DNA of 64,000 nucleotides from Streptomyces sp. 135. Lineage in GTDB: Bacteria; Actinomycetota; Actinomycetes; Streptomycetales; Streptomycetaceae. The notes beneath the pieces were generated by a model. The model had not been told where the DNA came from. It was given only the letters and a program-made list of their open reading frames with translations, and did no database searches. The stretch covers positions 868,001 through 932,000 of the forward strand of contig NZ_CP075691.1 in NCBI RefSeq assembly GCF_020026305.1. Direction: 5' to 3'. This document shows, piece by piece, positions 27,259 through 36,202 of the stretch. Position 1 is the stretch's first letter. Every line of letters starts with the position of its first letter. The position numbers and the translations under genes are program-made.

Positions 27259-27304
27259 ACCGACGGTCTGCGCTGCTTCAAGCGGCGGGTGCGCCCCCTA
27301 CCCG

Positions 27305-28573
27305 CTACCTCGGGCACCGCACGGGCTCCGCGGTCCGCCGCCGGTCCAGGCGGAGTACCACCGGGCCGGCCGTGACACCGTGCAGCACGACCGAGGCCAG
27401 CACGGTGAAGGTCACCACCGCCCACAGCTCCCGCTGCGGAACGAAGAAGTCCTGCTGGCCCAGGGCGTAGGCGAGGTAGTACAGGGAGCCGATTCCGCGG
27501 ATGCCGTAGCCCGCGACCACCCAGCGTTCCCCGTTCTTCAATGAGCCCCCGAGCAGCCCGGCCCATCCGGCGAGCGGCCGGATCACCAGGAGAAGCAGCA
27601 GCCCGATGGCAGCGCCCTGCCAGGTCAGCGGGGCCAGGCCGCCCAGCGCGATGAACGCGCCCAGCAGGAACAGCAGGGTCGAGGTCAGCAGGCGTTCGAT
27701 CTGTTCGACGAAGTCGTGCAGCACGTTGTGGAAGCCGTGGGCCCGTTCGGCCGCCCTGACGGCGCAGGCGGTGGTGAACACGGCGAGGAAGCCGTAGCCG
27801 CCGGCGACTTCTGTCATGCCGTACGCCAGGAAGGTGGCCGCCAGCGCGACGAACCCCTCCCGGTACTCGGCCAACCGCAGTGTGGAGGAGCGGGCCCGGA
27901 AGAACATCCACCCCAGCAGCTTGCCGATCAGCAACCCGCTGACCACGCCGACCAGGCCCTTGAAGACGACGTCCTCGGCCACCCACCCGCCGACCCACTC
28001 CGCCGACCAACCGCTGCCCGCGGCGGCGGCCAGCGCGATCGCCGCGTAGGTCAGGGGGAAGGCGAGGCCGTCGTTGAGTCCCGCCTCGCCGGTGAGCGCG
28101 AACCGCACCTCGTCCTCGTCGTGCTTGTCCTCCGTCGGCTCCCCCACCCGTACCTCCGAGGCGAGCACAGGATCCGTCGGCGCGAGGACCGCCGCGAGCA
28201 GCAGCGCGGCGGCCGGGGGCCAGTCCAGCAGCCACCACGCCACCACAGCGGTCGCCACGACGGTCAACAGCATCGTGACGCCGAGGAGACGCCAGGCCGA
28301 GGCCCACGACCGTCGGCCCACGGGGCGGTTGAGCGCCAGCCCCGCGCCCATGAGGGCGATGATGACGCAGATCTCGGTCACATGCTCCGTCAGGACCCGC
28401 TGCTCGACGGGGTCGACCACCGGTAGCGGCAGCGGCAGCAGGTACACGACGATGCCGCTCATCAGGAACACCACCGGCAGCGACAGGGGCCGCCCCGCCA
28501 CCACGCGGGGCAGCACCGCCGCGAGCAACGCTCCCGCCCCCAGCCATGCGAACACCGCATCCGACAGGGTCAC
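27305..28573 (-). CDS. Na+/H+ antiporter, CPA1 family
   Basis: A 422-residue membrane protein with about 11-12 hydrophobic segments. CPA1 hallmarks are the ion-binding region LAPTDPVLAS, the GEAGLNDGLAFPL helix with its conserved Asn-Asp pair, and the late GYGIRGIGSLYYLAYAL helix containing the conserved Arg. It would exchange Na+ or K+ for protons for pH and salt homeostasis. GTG start at 28573. It is monocistronic and convergent with the broken decarboxylase. No C-terminal regulatory domain is present. Confidence 0.92.
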   Translation of the reverse strand: MTLSDAVFAWLGAGALLAAVLPRVVAGRPLSLPVVFLMSGIVVYLLPLPLPVVDPVEQRVLTEHVTEICVIIALMGAGLALNRPVGRRSWASAWRLLGVTMLLTVVATAVVAWWLLDWPPAAALLLAAVLAPTDPVLASEVRVGEPTEDKHDEDEVRFALTGEAGLNDGLAFPLTYAAIALAAAAGSGWSAEWVGGWVAEDVVFKGLVGVVSGLLIGKLLGWMFFRARSSTLRLAEYREGFVALAATFLAYGMTEVAGGYGFLAVFTTACAVRAAERAHGFHNVLHDFVEQIERLLTSTLLFLLGAFIALGGLAPLTWQGAAIGLLLLLVIRPLAGWAGLLGGSLKNGERWVVAGYGIRGIGSLYYLAYALGQQDFFVPQRELWAVVTFTVLASVVLHGVTAGPVVLRLDRRRTAEPVRCPR

Positions 28574-28740
28574 TACGCCGCACCCGTTTCTCCGGTCACC
28601 GTGCCCTGGGAAAGCGGGCGACTCATCGACCTTCCTTCACCTTCGTCGGCTACGAACAACCTTGTTCGCGGCCCCTTGTTCTCATGTCGTCGTCCGCCGG
28701 GCTCGGGGTCGTCGCCCTCCACAGCCCTCCAGTTCGTGCT

Positions 28741-29964
28741 TCAGCTCGTCGGCTGGTACGTCCAGCGCAGCAAGGCGCCGATGCCACCGACCGGGACGTC
28801 GGTGTCCGCGGTGCCGGTCGTATTCCCCGCGCGTCCGGTGCCATTCTTGGCGGTCGTGGCTGCCGGGTCCGCGTCGCCCGACAGGGAGGGCTCGTCGTCC
28901 GGAAGCGGAACGATCAGTACCTCCGCTCCCGTGACGGCGGCCGAGCGCAGCAGCGCGTCGTCCGCGCGTACGGAGACCGGGGCGCTCTCCCCCAGAGTCC
29001 GCGCATCGCCTCGCCGGACCGCCACTTGGTCGGGGTCTGTGCCCACCCAGGTCTCCCGGTCCAGGTCCGGGCCACCGGGTCGGAGCAGCAGCGTATCGAT
29101 GCGGTGTTCGCGGGCGGCCTCCACCACCGCCGGGACGCCCTCGACCGCGTCCGTCGGCCGGTCGGTGCCCACCCGTCCGGCCCGGAAACGGTCCAGGGCC
29201 ACCCCGACGCGACGGTCGGCGCACTCGCGCCGGGCACGTTCGATGGCTTCCTCCAGCGCCGGGGAGTCGGAGCCCGCGGCCCGGCCGCCGTGCTCGGTCT
29301 CCACCGTGACCTCGCGGACGGCTTCGGGAAGCCGTTCGCGCACCGACGACCGCTCGCGGGGGTCGCCCACCAAGACCACCACTTCGGCGCCGGACTCCTC
29401 GTACGCCGTGGCCAGTGCTTCGGCGATCTCGCCGGCGTTGTGCTCCCAGGTGTTCTCCGCCTTGAGCTGGAAATGCCGCTCGGACCAGTCCGAGGTGGAC
29501 GTGCGGTGGATCGGCCACTGCTGCCCCTCGACCCCTCCGACGTCCCGCGGTCCGCCGGCTCCCCTGCTTTCGAAATCCGCGCCCGTGCGGTCGATGTACG
29601 CCACGAGGCAGACGGGGTCCTGGCCGCTCAGCTCCAGCAGCGGCGCCAGGCGGGGCAGCGGGGACCAGCACGCGATCTGTCCCTGCGGGGCCCGGGAGAG
29701 ACGACGGGTCAGCACCACTTCCCCGGCTGCGGCGAAGAGGGCCCGGCCTGCCGGGTAGTCGGCCGTGGCAGTGCTGGTCAGGACCTCGCGCACCGCCTTC
29801 GTGGTCGTCGGGTCGGCGCCCTGCTCCTCCAGCGTCCGGCACACTTCCCGTACGGACAGCTCATGGCGTTTGGCACCCGACTCGTCGTTCTGGCCGGGGT
29901 CGAAGTAGACCGTTGCCCACGGGCCGGAGCGGTCGAAGAGCGGCTCCAGGAACGACAGTTGCAT
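28741..29964 (-). CDS. baeRF2/Vms1-like domain protein (eRF1-fold)
   Basis: A 407-residue soluble protein of the bacterial eRF1-like (baeRF2) group, related to Vms1/ANKZF1-type peptidyl-tRNA hydrolases. Typical elements are the opening PLFDRSGPWATVYFDPGQ, the VCLVAYIDRTGADFE core and the late AAVVTGAEVLIVP-like strand (VTGAEVLIVPLPDD). These proteins are thought to act on stalled ribosomes or in translation stress, but bacterial roles are mostly unproven. The start has GAGGAGG directly upstream. The C-terminal 60 residues are Ala/Gly/Thr-rich. It is transcribed alone, toward the antiporter gene. Confidence 0.82.
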   Translation of the reverse strand: MQLSFLEPLFDRSGPWATVYFDPGQNDESGAKRHELSVREVCRTLEEQGADPTTTKAVREVLTSTATADYPAGRALFAAAGEVVLTRRLSRAPQGQIACWSPLPRLAPLLELSGQDPVCLVAYIDRTGADFESRGAGGPRDVGGVEGQQWPIHRTSTSDWSERHFQLKAENTWEHNAGEIAEALATAYEESGAEVVVLVGDPRERSSVRERLPEAVREVTVETEHGGRAAGSDSPALEEAIERARRECADRRVGVALDRFRAGRVGTDRPTDAVEGVPAVVEAAREHRIDTLLLRPGGPDLDRETWVGTDPDQVAVRRGDARTLGESAPVSVRADDALLRSAAVTGAEVLIVPLPDDEPSLSGDADPAATTAKNGTGRAGNTTGTADTDVPVGGIGALLRWTYQPTS

Positions 29965-30272
29965 GGTTCCTCCTCAGTCATCCCGGTTCCTGCCGGTTCA
30001 GCCGCGTTTCGGCTCAAGTACCCGGACGGCAGGGAAGGACACCGTTCCGCGCCGGCTTTCTCAAGCTACCGCCGGGCGTGGCGCGGGCCAGGCCGGCTGA
30101 GCCATGCGTGTGAGGGCCGCCGGTTGCTCGACGGCGGCCGCGGATTCGGTTCGTGCTCGCCTCCACCCCCGCCACACCGTCACCTCCACCCCCGCACCAC
30201 CGTCGTCCGGCGCCGACCTGCATGGAAGCGTCCGGACGGGGCATCCGGTCTCCCTGGACCTGGGAGGATGCC
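29965..30272. other. Divergent intergenic region
   Basis: About 300 bases lie between the baeRF2 gene and the DUF6328 gene. No protein-like frame with a ribosome site is present before GGGAGG at 30262. It should carry both promoters; no strong inverted repeat was identified. Confidence 0.4.
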
Positions 30273-30845
30273 ATGACCATGACCGAGCGACCGGCCGAAT
30301 CGGTGAAGGAGGACACCGCCTGCTGCCCGGATCAGCACAGCCAGGGCTCGCGAGCCGAAGGCGCAGACGTGCCGGAGACCGCCCGCGAGAGGGTCAATCG
30401 TCGCTGGCACGAGATCCTCCAGGAGACGCGGGTCGCCCAGACAGGCGTGCAGATCCTCTTCGGATTCCTGCTCAGCGTGGCGTTCACCCCGCTTTTCCGG
30501 GAGTTGGGCACGTTCGACCACGCCGTCTACGTCGTCACGGTGCTTCTCGGCGCCTCGGCCACCAGCGCGTTGATCGCGCCCGTCTCCCTCCACCGCTTCC
30601 TGTCGGGACAGCGCATGAAGCACGAACTGGTGGAAACCGCGGGGCGCTTGATGATGTGCGGCCTGGTGCTCCTCGCGCTGACCATCGGCTGCACCCTCCT
30701 GTTGATCCTGCGGATCGTGATCCCCGGCCCCTTCGCCGAAGCCCTGGTCGGAGGCGTCATGCTGTGGTTCGGCATCTGTTGGTACGCGCTGCCCCTGTGG
30801 CTCCGCCGCCGCGCCGGACGGCGCTCCGGCACCGACGGCGCGTAG
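30273..30845 (+). CDS. DUF6328 family membrane protein
   Basis: A 190-residue protein. A hydrophilic N-terminal 60 residues are followed by the family signature RWHEILQETRVAQTGVQILFGFLLSVAF and four hydrophobic segments, the last near VGGVMLWFGICWYALPLW. The start at 30273 follows GGGAGG; a longer frame upstream is Pro/His-rich and unlikely to be coding. The conserved Glu/Arg/Gln cluster in the amphipathic signature suggests a specific but unknown role at the cytoplasmic membrane. Frequent in Streptomyces next to stress genes, as here beside baeRF2. Confidence 0.82.
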   Translation: MTMTERPAESVKEDTACCPDQHSQGSRAEGADVPETARERVNRRWHEILQETRVAQTGVQILFGFLLSVAFTPLFRELGTFDHAVYVVTVLLGASATSALIAPVSLHRFLSGQRMKHELVETAGRLMMCGLVLLALTIGCTLLLILRIVIPGPFAEALVGGVMLWFGICWYALPLWLRRRAGRRSGTDGA

Positions 30846-30899
30846 CGCGTAGTGCCCCTCGCGCCCGGAGCCACTCCGCCTGCGCACACCGCTGCGTTG

Positions 30900-31190
30900 C
30901 TACTTCCGCCGGGCCGGAGGCTGACAGGTCGGGTCCCTGGCGGGGAGCCTGCCCGTGGTCAGGCAGACCGTGACGGCCTTGTCCGCGCAGGGGCTGCTGT
31001 CCGGCGCGTAGATGGACTCCGTGTCCCTCACCGCCTGCGACGGTGAGCACCGGGGGCCGTGCGGGGGCCGTACAGAGAACGTGCGGTTGTCGGCACGGAT
31101 GCGTTGCGGACCCCGGTAGATCCGGGACAGGTCGGTCGCGCTGTCCAGCACGATCCGGTCGGCCCCGACGCGAGCGCAGCCGTCACGACG
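30900..31190 (-). pseudogene. Possible 3' fragment of a secreted Cys-containing protein
   Basis: The minus frame ending at 30900 reads like real protein from about 31190: RIVLDSATDLSRIYRG, then a part with four Cys (PRCSPS, SPCADK, TVCLTT, PTCQPP). It has no start codon or signal peptide; upstream of about 31190 the reading becomes Arg/Ala-rich and overlaps a plus-strand response-regulator fragment. The simplest view is the tail of a gene whose 5' part was lost. Low certainty. Confidence 0.35.
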
Positions 31191-31310
31191 GACACCGCCG
31201 GCGCGTCCGGCCGCACCACACTCCTGATCGCGGACGACGACGAGGTGACCCGCAGCGGTCTGCGCACGCTCCTCGCGATGCAGCCCGGACTGGTCGTCGT
31301 CGGGGTAGCG
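31176..31310 (+). pseudogene. Response-regulator receiver-domain fragment
   Basis: About 40 codons read TLLIADDDEVTRSGLRTLLAMQPGLVVVG, the first strand, acidic pocket and first helix of a NarL-type receiver domain. After VVGVA the frame becomes unrelated Pro/Arg-rich sequence, and no phospho-acceptor Asp region, linker or LuxR helix-turn-helix follows before the kinase gene at 31404. No ribosome site precedes it. This is a remnant of a two-component regulator, joined at about 31176 to the other fragment on the opposite strand. Confidence 0.6.
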
Positions 31311-31403
31311 CTCCCCAGCCCCCGCCGCCGAACGCCCCGTGCGCTGCATTAGGTTGAGCCTCGGGCTCACCGAGGAACGGCCGAAACAGGGGGAACGTGC
31401 GGC

Positions 31404-33350
31404 ATGCGGGCACTGGCGCCGGATGATCCGTCGTACATAGGGCGGTACCGCCTGCTCGGCCGGCTCGGCGAGGGCGGCATGGGCCGCGTGTACCTCGGGC
31501 GCTCCGAAGGCGGTCGCACCGTGGCGCTCAAGGTGATCCAGGACGAACTGGCCCGGCTGCCCGAGTTCCGGCAGCGGTTCGCCCGCGAGGTGGCCGCCGC
31601 CCGGCGGGTGGGCGGCCAGTGGACCGCGGCCGTTCTGGACGCCGACACCGACGCCGTGTCGCCGTGGGTGGCGACCCAGTACATTCTGGGACCGTCGCTT
31701 CATGAGGTGGTGGCCGAGGTTTACGGCGCGCTGCCCGGCCATTCCGTACTCACCCTTGCCAACCGTCTCGCCCTCGCGCTGGAGGCCGTGCACGCCGCCG
31801 GCCTCGTCCACCGCGACCTCAAGCCGGCGAACGTGCTGGTCACCGTGGACGGCCCGCGCGTCATCGACTTCGGCATCGCCAGAGCACTGGACGTTCTGGA
31901 CACCCTCGTCGGTGACGGCGCGGCGACCCGTACGGGCATGCTCATCGGCTCACCCGGTTTCATGTCTCCCGAGCAGGCGCGCGGCCGGGAAGTCGGCGCC
32001 GCGAGCGATGTGTTCTGCCTCGGCTCGGTTCTGGCGTACGCCGCCACCGGGCGGCAGCCGTTCGGGGTGACGGGTGCGGGCGGCATGCACGCGCAGCTGT
32101 TCCGGATCGCCGAGGACGAACCCGAGCTGGACGGCGTACCCGAAAGCCTGCTGCCGCTCGTAAGGGACTGCCTGCGGAAGGACCCGGCTCTACGGCCCGC
32201 GCCGCGGGAGATCGCCGAGCGGACGTCCGGGCTGCGGGCCGGTCCGTGGCTGCCGGGGGAAGTGCTCGAACAAGTCGGGCGGCACGCGGCGCGGTTGCTG
32301 GATTTCGATGCGCCGGGGAACGCTCCGTCCGCGTCCGGTACCCCCTCTTCACCGAAGGTCGAGGCCAAGGCCCAGGCCGAGGCAGAGCTTGAGGCCACGC
32401 CGGCACCGGCTCTGCCGACCATGCCTGCCTGGGCGCCGCCGTCGGGTGCGAGTGGGCGGCGCCGGCGTGTCCGGGCCGTGTGGTCCGGTGCCCTCGTCCT
32501 GGCCGTGATCGCCGCGGGCGGAGGCTTGTTCGTGGCCGAACCGTGGGAGGGCGACAGCGGGGGCGGCAAGGGTGGCGGTGGTGCCGGGAAGGCTGGTGCC
32601 ACCGCGCCGAAGGCCCTTCACGGCAAGTGGGAGGGCAAGTTCCCGGGGAGGGGCACGAAGTCCGAGAAGTACGCGGTAGTGGAGTTCGGCGCCGGAAAGG
32701 GTGACGGCGACGACGGCAAAAGTGACGGGCAAGGTGATGGTGATGCCAGGGTGTCCGTCATGGGGACCGAACTGCTCTGTGTCACGCGCGCCGGCATCGA
32801 GTCGGTGCGGCGCGACAAGGACTCCGGCAAGCGGACCGTCACACTCGGCACGGCACAGACCGAGACCGGAATGCCGCCGGCCGATTCCGGTCTCTGCCGC
32901 GACCGGCCCAGGAGCAGCCTCAGTTACGACGATGCGGACACCGACCGGCTCATATGGAAGGTGAGTGGGCGCGAGATCGAGCTCACCCGGCAGGAGAACG
33001 TCTCGACCGAGGAATATGGGCTGGTCCCCTGGTACGCCGACAGCGGCGAACCGCAGAAAGGCACCCTCGACTCGGTCACCGTACGGACCGCGACCCTGCA
33101 CGAGAGCAATGTGCGCATCGTGGACGGCCGGGGCTCCAAACCCTCCTGCTTCTACGAGGCGCAGCTGTTCACCGCGATGGACGGCCGCCTCCTCACCACG
33201 CCGGCGGGGACCGCGGACATGGGTGCGGAGCCCGCGCCGGACTGCCCCGACGGTCTCGCCCCGATCTGGCTGGACGCCGTGGACGAGCGAACCCTTGAGT
33301 ACGGCTCCCTCAACGGGGCCATGTCCGGGGTCCTGCGGGACGGCCCGTAG
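31404..33350 (+). CDS. Transmembrane Ser/Thr protein kinase
   Basis: A 648-residue Hanks-type kinase. The Gly loop GEGGMG (22-27), catalytic Lys43, H136-R-D-L-K-P-A-N, D155-F-G and the SPEQ motif in GFMSPEQ are all present, so activity is likely. A Pro/Ala/Glu-rich juxtamembrane stretch leads to one hydrophobic segment (AVWSGALVLAVIAAGGGLFVA, near 365-385). The rest is an extracellular domain without PASTA repeats, beginning with a Gly/Lys-rich linker and containing four Cys. The start at 31404 has GGGGGAA upstream. It follows a region of gene remnants and is not in an operon. Sensory ligand unknown. Confidence 0.93.
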   Translation: MRALAPDDPSYIGRYRLLGRLGEGGMGRVYLGRSEGGRTVALKVIQDELARLPEFRQRFAREVAAARRVGGQWTAAVLDADTDAVSPWVATQYILGPSLHEVVAEVYGALPGHSVLTLANRLALALEAVHAAGLVHRDLKPANVLVTVDGPRVIDFGIARALDVLDTLVGDGAATRTGMLIGSPGFMSPEQARGREVGAASDVFCLGSVLAYAATGRQPFGVTGAGGMHAQLFRIAEDEPELDGVPESLLPLVRDCLRKDPALRPAPREIAERTSGLRAGPWLPGEVLEQVGRHAARLLDFDAPGNAPSASGTPSSPKVEAKAQAEAELEATPAPALPTMPAWAPPSGASGRRRRVRAVWSGALVLAVIAAGGGLFVAEPWEGDSGGGKGGGGAGKAGATAPKALHGKWEGKFPGRGTKSEKYAVVEFGAGKGDGDDGKSDGQGDGDARVSVMGTELLCVTRAGIESVRRDKDSGKRTVTLGTAQTETGMPPADSGLCRDRPRSSLSYDDADTDRLIWKVSGREIELTRQENVSTEEYGLVPWYADSGEPQKGTLDSVTVRTATLHESNVRIVDGRGSKPSCFYEAQLFTAMDGRLLTTPAGTADMGAEPAPDCPDGLAPIWLDAVDERTLEYGSLNGAMSGVLRDGP

Positions 33351-33455
33351 TACTTCGGCCACGGCGCCGCATGGCCCAGCGGGGCACGGGCCGCTCGGTG
33401 TCGCACGCGATAAACCCGGCGACGGCGGCGATCATCCCCGGGATACTGGTCGCCC

Positions 33456-34122
33456 ATGGATGAGGTCGAAGTCGTCGTCGCCCATTCCGAGCGTGCGACT
33501 CTGCGCGTCGGTGACGTGTTCTTGAAGGTGGACGCCGATCAGGCGCGCGTCGACGCCGAGGTCGAGGCGATGTCCCTCGCGCCGGTCCCGACCCCGGAGG
33601 TTCTGTGGCGCGAGCCGCCCGTGCTCGCGATCGCCGCGCTCCCCGGGACGACGCTGGGGCGCCTCGGCGGGCCGTCGACCGGGTCGCCGGCGTGGGCCGC
33701 GGCGGGCGCCGCCATCCGGAAGCTGCACGAGGCGCCCCTGCCGCCCCGGCCCGGTCGGGCCGGGCGGAGCATCGTCGCGCTGGCGGCGGAACTCGACGAC
33801 GAGTGCGAGCGGCTCGTGACGAACGGCGTCCTGCCCGCTGACCTGGTCACCCGCAACCGCCGGGTCGCCGAGGCCGCGCTCCGGCCGTGGACTCCGGCGT
33901 TCACGCATGGCGACCTGCAGATCGCGCACGTCTTCCTCGACGGCGACGAAGTCACCGGCATCATCGACTGGTCCGAGGCGGGCCAGGGGGATGCCCTGTA
34001 CGACCTCGCCACCTTCACGCTCGGACACGAGGAGCACCTCGACGACGTCATCGCCGGCTACGGCACCGACGTCGACCTCGACGTGATCCACGCGTGGTGG
34101 TCGTTGCGAAGCCTGCTGGCGC
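33456..34122 (+). pseudogene. Aminoglycoside-phosphotransferase-fold protein lacking its 3' end
   Basis: Residues 1-222 read as an APH-type small-molecule kinase: catalytic H151-G-D-L-Q-I-A-H, the Mg-binding I-I-D171-W and C-terminal HAWWSLRSLLA. Homologues continue about 25-30 more residues and stop. Here the sequence changes abruptly at about 34122 and no stop occurs in this frame until 35708, so translation would run through a hairpin and antisense to the whole LtrA gene, giving a 750-residue product with a nonsense tail. Interpreted as a gene whose 3' end was deleted. Substrate unknown; no evidence for drug resistance. Confidence 0.7.
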
Positions 34123-34137
34123 GCCGCGCACGCGAGA

Positions 34138-34184
34138 GCCACGCGAGAACCCCCCGTACCCAAGTGCGGGGGGTCTCGCGTGGC
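34138..34184. terminator. Strong bidirectional hairpin
   Basis: Left arm GCCACGCGAGA-ACCCCCC (34138-34155) pairs with GGGGGGT-CTCGCGTGGC (34168-34184): 17 base pairs with a single bulged A and a loop of about 12 bases. It lies between the truncated phosphotransferase and the convergent ltrA-like gene and should terminate transcription from both sides. Confidence 0.8.
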
Positions 34185-34205
34185 ACCGTGGCGCGTCGGC
34201 GGTGT

Positions 34206-35408
34206 TCAGCGGCGCGCCGCCGAGTCCACGGCGATCAGGACGACCAGCAGCGCGCCCGTGGCGAGGGCCGGCACCGGCGACCACGTGCCCAGCAGGATCG
34301 CGAGCGCCGTGAGGGGGTAGGGGAGCCACTCGGCCGCGGTCCGCTGGTGGGGCCGCAGGTGGACGGCCCACACGGCTGTCAGGAAGACGGCGGCCGGCAC
34401 CGTGACCGCCGCGCCGACGCCCGCTGCCGGGACCGCGGGCCCCAGCGTGACGTGATCGGCGTAGGCGGCCAGGCCGGCCCCCTCGGCGGCGGCCGAGGCG
34501 AAGATCAGGTAGTGGCCGTACGCCCATCCGAACCTGCGCCGGTGCGCCCGGTGTGTCGTGGCGAGCAGGGTGTGCGCGGGCCTGCTGAAGTACAGCCACC
34601 ACATGGCGAACGCCGTCACCAGGCCACCGGCCGCGACGGCGGACAGCGGGCCGATGCCGTGGTGCCGGTCGAAGGCACCGCGGAGCGCGACCGTGACGGC
34701 GGCGACGGACTCCCCGATGACGATGAGCGTGAAGAGTTCGTAGCGCTCGGCGATGTGCCGTGGATGCCACGGGGTCATCCCCGCGGACTGTGCCCACACC
34801 GGCACGGCCAGCTCGGCGGCGACCAGCACGACGATGCCGGGCAGCCGCGCCGCCTCCGGGGCGCCGAGGAGCGCGATCCACCCGGCCTGGCAGGCGGTGA
34901 CGCCCGCGGCGAAGCGCAGGGCGGTCCGCCGCCGGGCGGTGTCGGAGCGTGCCGCGCGCAGCCACAGGGCAGCCAGCGCCGTGCGCGAGACGACGTAGCC
35001 GAGGGTGATGACCAGCAGGTCGCCCTCCTCGAACGCGCGGGACACCCCGGCGGCGAGGACCAGCGAGCCCGTGATCTGCACCAGTACGGTCAGCCGGTAC
35101 GGGGCGTCGCCCGGGTCGTAGGCCGAGCCGAACCAGGTGAAGTTCATCCACGCCCACCAGATGGTGAAGAAGACCAGCGCGTAGTGCAGCACACCGGCCG
35201 CGTACTCCCCCGCCATCAGCGCCTCGTGCAGGCTGTGGGACGCCTGCGCGACCGCGATGACGAAGCACAGGTCGAAGAGGAGTTCCAGGGAGGTCGCCGT
35301 GCGGTGCCGCTCCTCGGGGTCGCGGCCCCGCATGGTCAAGGCCCGGGGGGCCTTGGGCAGGCGGCCCGGTGGTCCCGTCGTCGTACAGCCGCGCCCGTTC
35401 GTCCTCAT
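34206..35408 (-). CDS. Low temperature requirement protein A (LtrA) family membrane protein
   Basis: A 400-residue polytopic protein with about 11 hydrophobic segments. The LtrA signature is clear: ELLFDLCFVIAVAQ near the N-terminus, FTIWWAWMNFTWF, and the later RYELFTLIVIGESV and WWLYFSRPA motifs. The function of the family is not established; the name derives from a Listeria mutant with poor growth in the cold. The start at 35408 (RTNGRG) is the most plausible; upstream in-frame codons are Arg/Pro-rich. It is convergent with the truncated phosphotransferase across the hairpin. Confidence 0.88.
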   Translation of the reverse strand: MRTNGRGCTTTGPPGRLPKAPRALTMRGRDPEERHRTATSLELLFDLCFVIAVAQASHSLHEALMAGEYAAGVLHYALVFFTIWWAWMNFTWFGSAYDPGDAPYRLTVLVQITGSLVLAAGVSRAFEEGDLLVITLGYVVSRTALAALWLRAARSDTARRRTALRFAAGVTACQAGWIALLGAPEAARLPGIVVLVAAELAVPVWAQSAGMTPWHPRHIAERYELFTLIVIGESVAAVTVALRGAFDRHHGIGPLSAVAAGGLVTAFAMWWLYFSRPAHTLLATTHRAHRRRFGWAYGHYLIFASAAAEGAGLAAYADHVTLGPAVPAAGVGAAVTVPAAVFLTAVWAVHLRPHQRTAAEWLPYPLTALAILLGTWSPVPALATGALLVVLIAVDSAARR

Positions 35409-35645
35409 GCCGTCTCTTCTCGTCGGTCGGGCCCACGGCGTGGGCCGCCCGGCGACGCTATGGCGCCCGGGCGAAGGGGCTCTGCGCATCGGCGCACGGG
35501 TTCTTGCCCGAGAGTGAACGGACGGCGGGCGTCGCGCGCGCAGTGCGCTGACGGGCACCCCGGCGTGCGCTGTCGGTCAACGCGGCTCTTCGCGGCGCGC
35601 CTAGCGTCACTCGGGTACGCACAGCACAGCCCCGAGGAGGCGGAC

Positions 35646-36202
35646 ATGACCGGCGCGAACAGGCACCAGAGCGGGAGCCAGCCGTGGTTTCACCAGAAGG
35701 GGGGGTGATCCAGCCGTTCGGCACGGTCAGGAAGCCGCCGATCGGCCTGTCCTACGAGGCGCGGATGTACGCCTGCCAACGGCTGAACCACCTCCTCGCG
35801 GACACCCGGATGCTGTACGCGCTCTACAAGAAGCACCACTGGCTGATGCGGGACGCCACCTTCCCCCAGCTGCACCTGCTGCTCGACCGGCACGCGGCGG
35901 AGACCACCTCGGTGCCGCACCCGCCGGACGGCGTCGAGGAGGTGCCGGCCATGCTGTCGCGGCTCCTCGAAGCCCACGAGACGATCCTCGTCAGCGCCCG
36001 GGACGCGGCGCACCGCCTGGCGGAGCTCGGCGACGACGGCAGCAACGACCTGATCGTCTCGGAGGTGGTCCGCGGCGGCGAGGCGCAGGCCTGGTTCCTC
36101 GCCGAGCACCCGGTGGAGACGCCCCTCGTGCGCCTGCTGCCGGACGCGGAGCCGCAGGACGCGGAGCCACAGCCCGCGGAGGCCGCTCCTATTCGTGCGT
36201 GA
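35646..36202 (+). pseudogene. dps: Dps-like ferritin with frameshift and internal deletion
   Basis: From ATG35646 with GAGGCGG upstream, the frame reads TGANRHQSGSQPWFHQKGG and meets TGA at 35706 right after a run of seven G (35699-35705). The next residues of the family, VIQPFGTVRKPPIGLSYEARMYACQRLN, are in another frame, so the G run has gained or lost bases. Further on LLLDRHAAE joins directly to TTSVPHPPDGVEEV, whereas homologues have about 35 residues between, including the helix with ferroxidase ligands. The His of KKHHWLMRD remains. A GTG at 35684 could start a shortened product, but iron oxidation should be lost. Confidence 0.75.

Noticed and set aside
33456..35708. The 750-codon frame as one genuine protein
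   Set aside because: Only the first 222 residues are phosphotransferase-like; the rest is antisense to ltrA.
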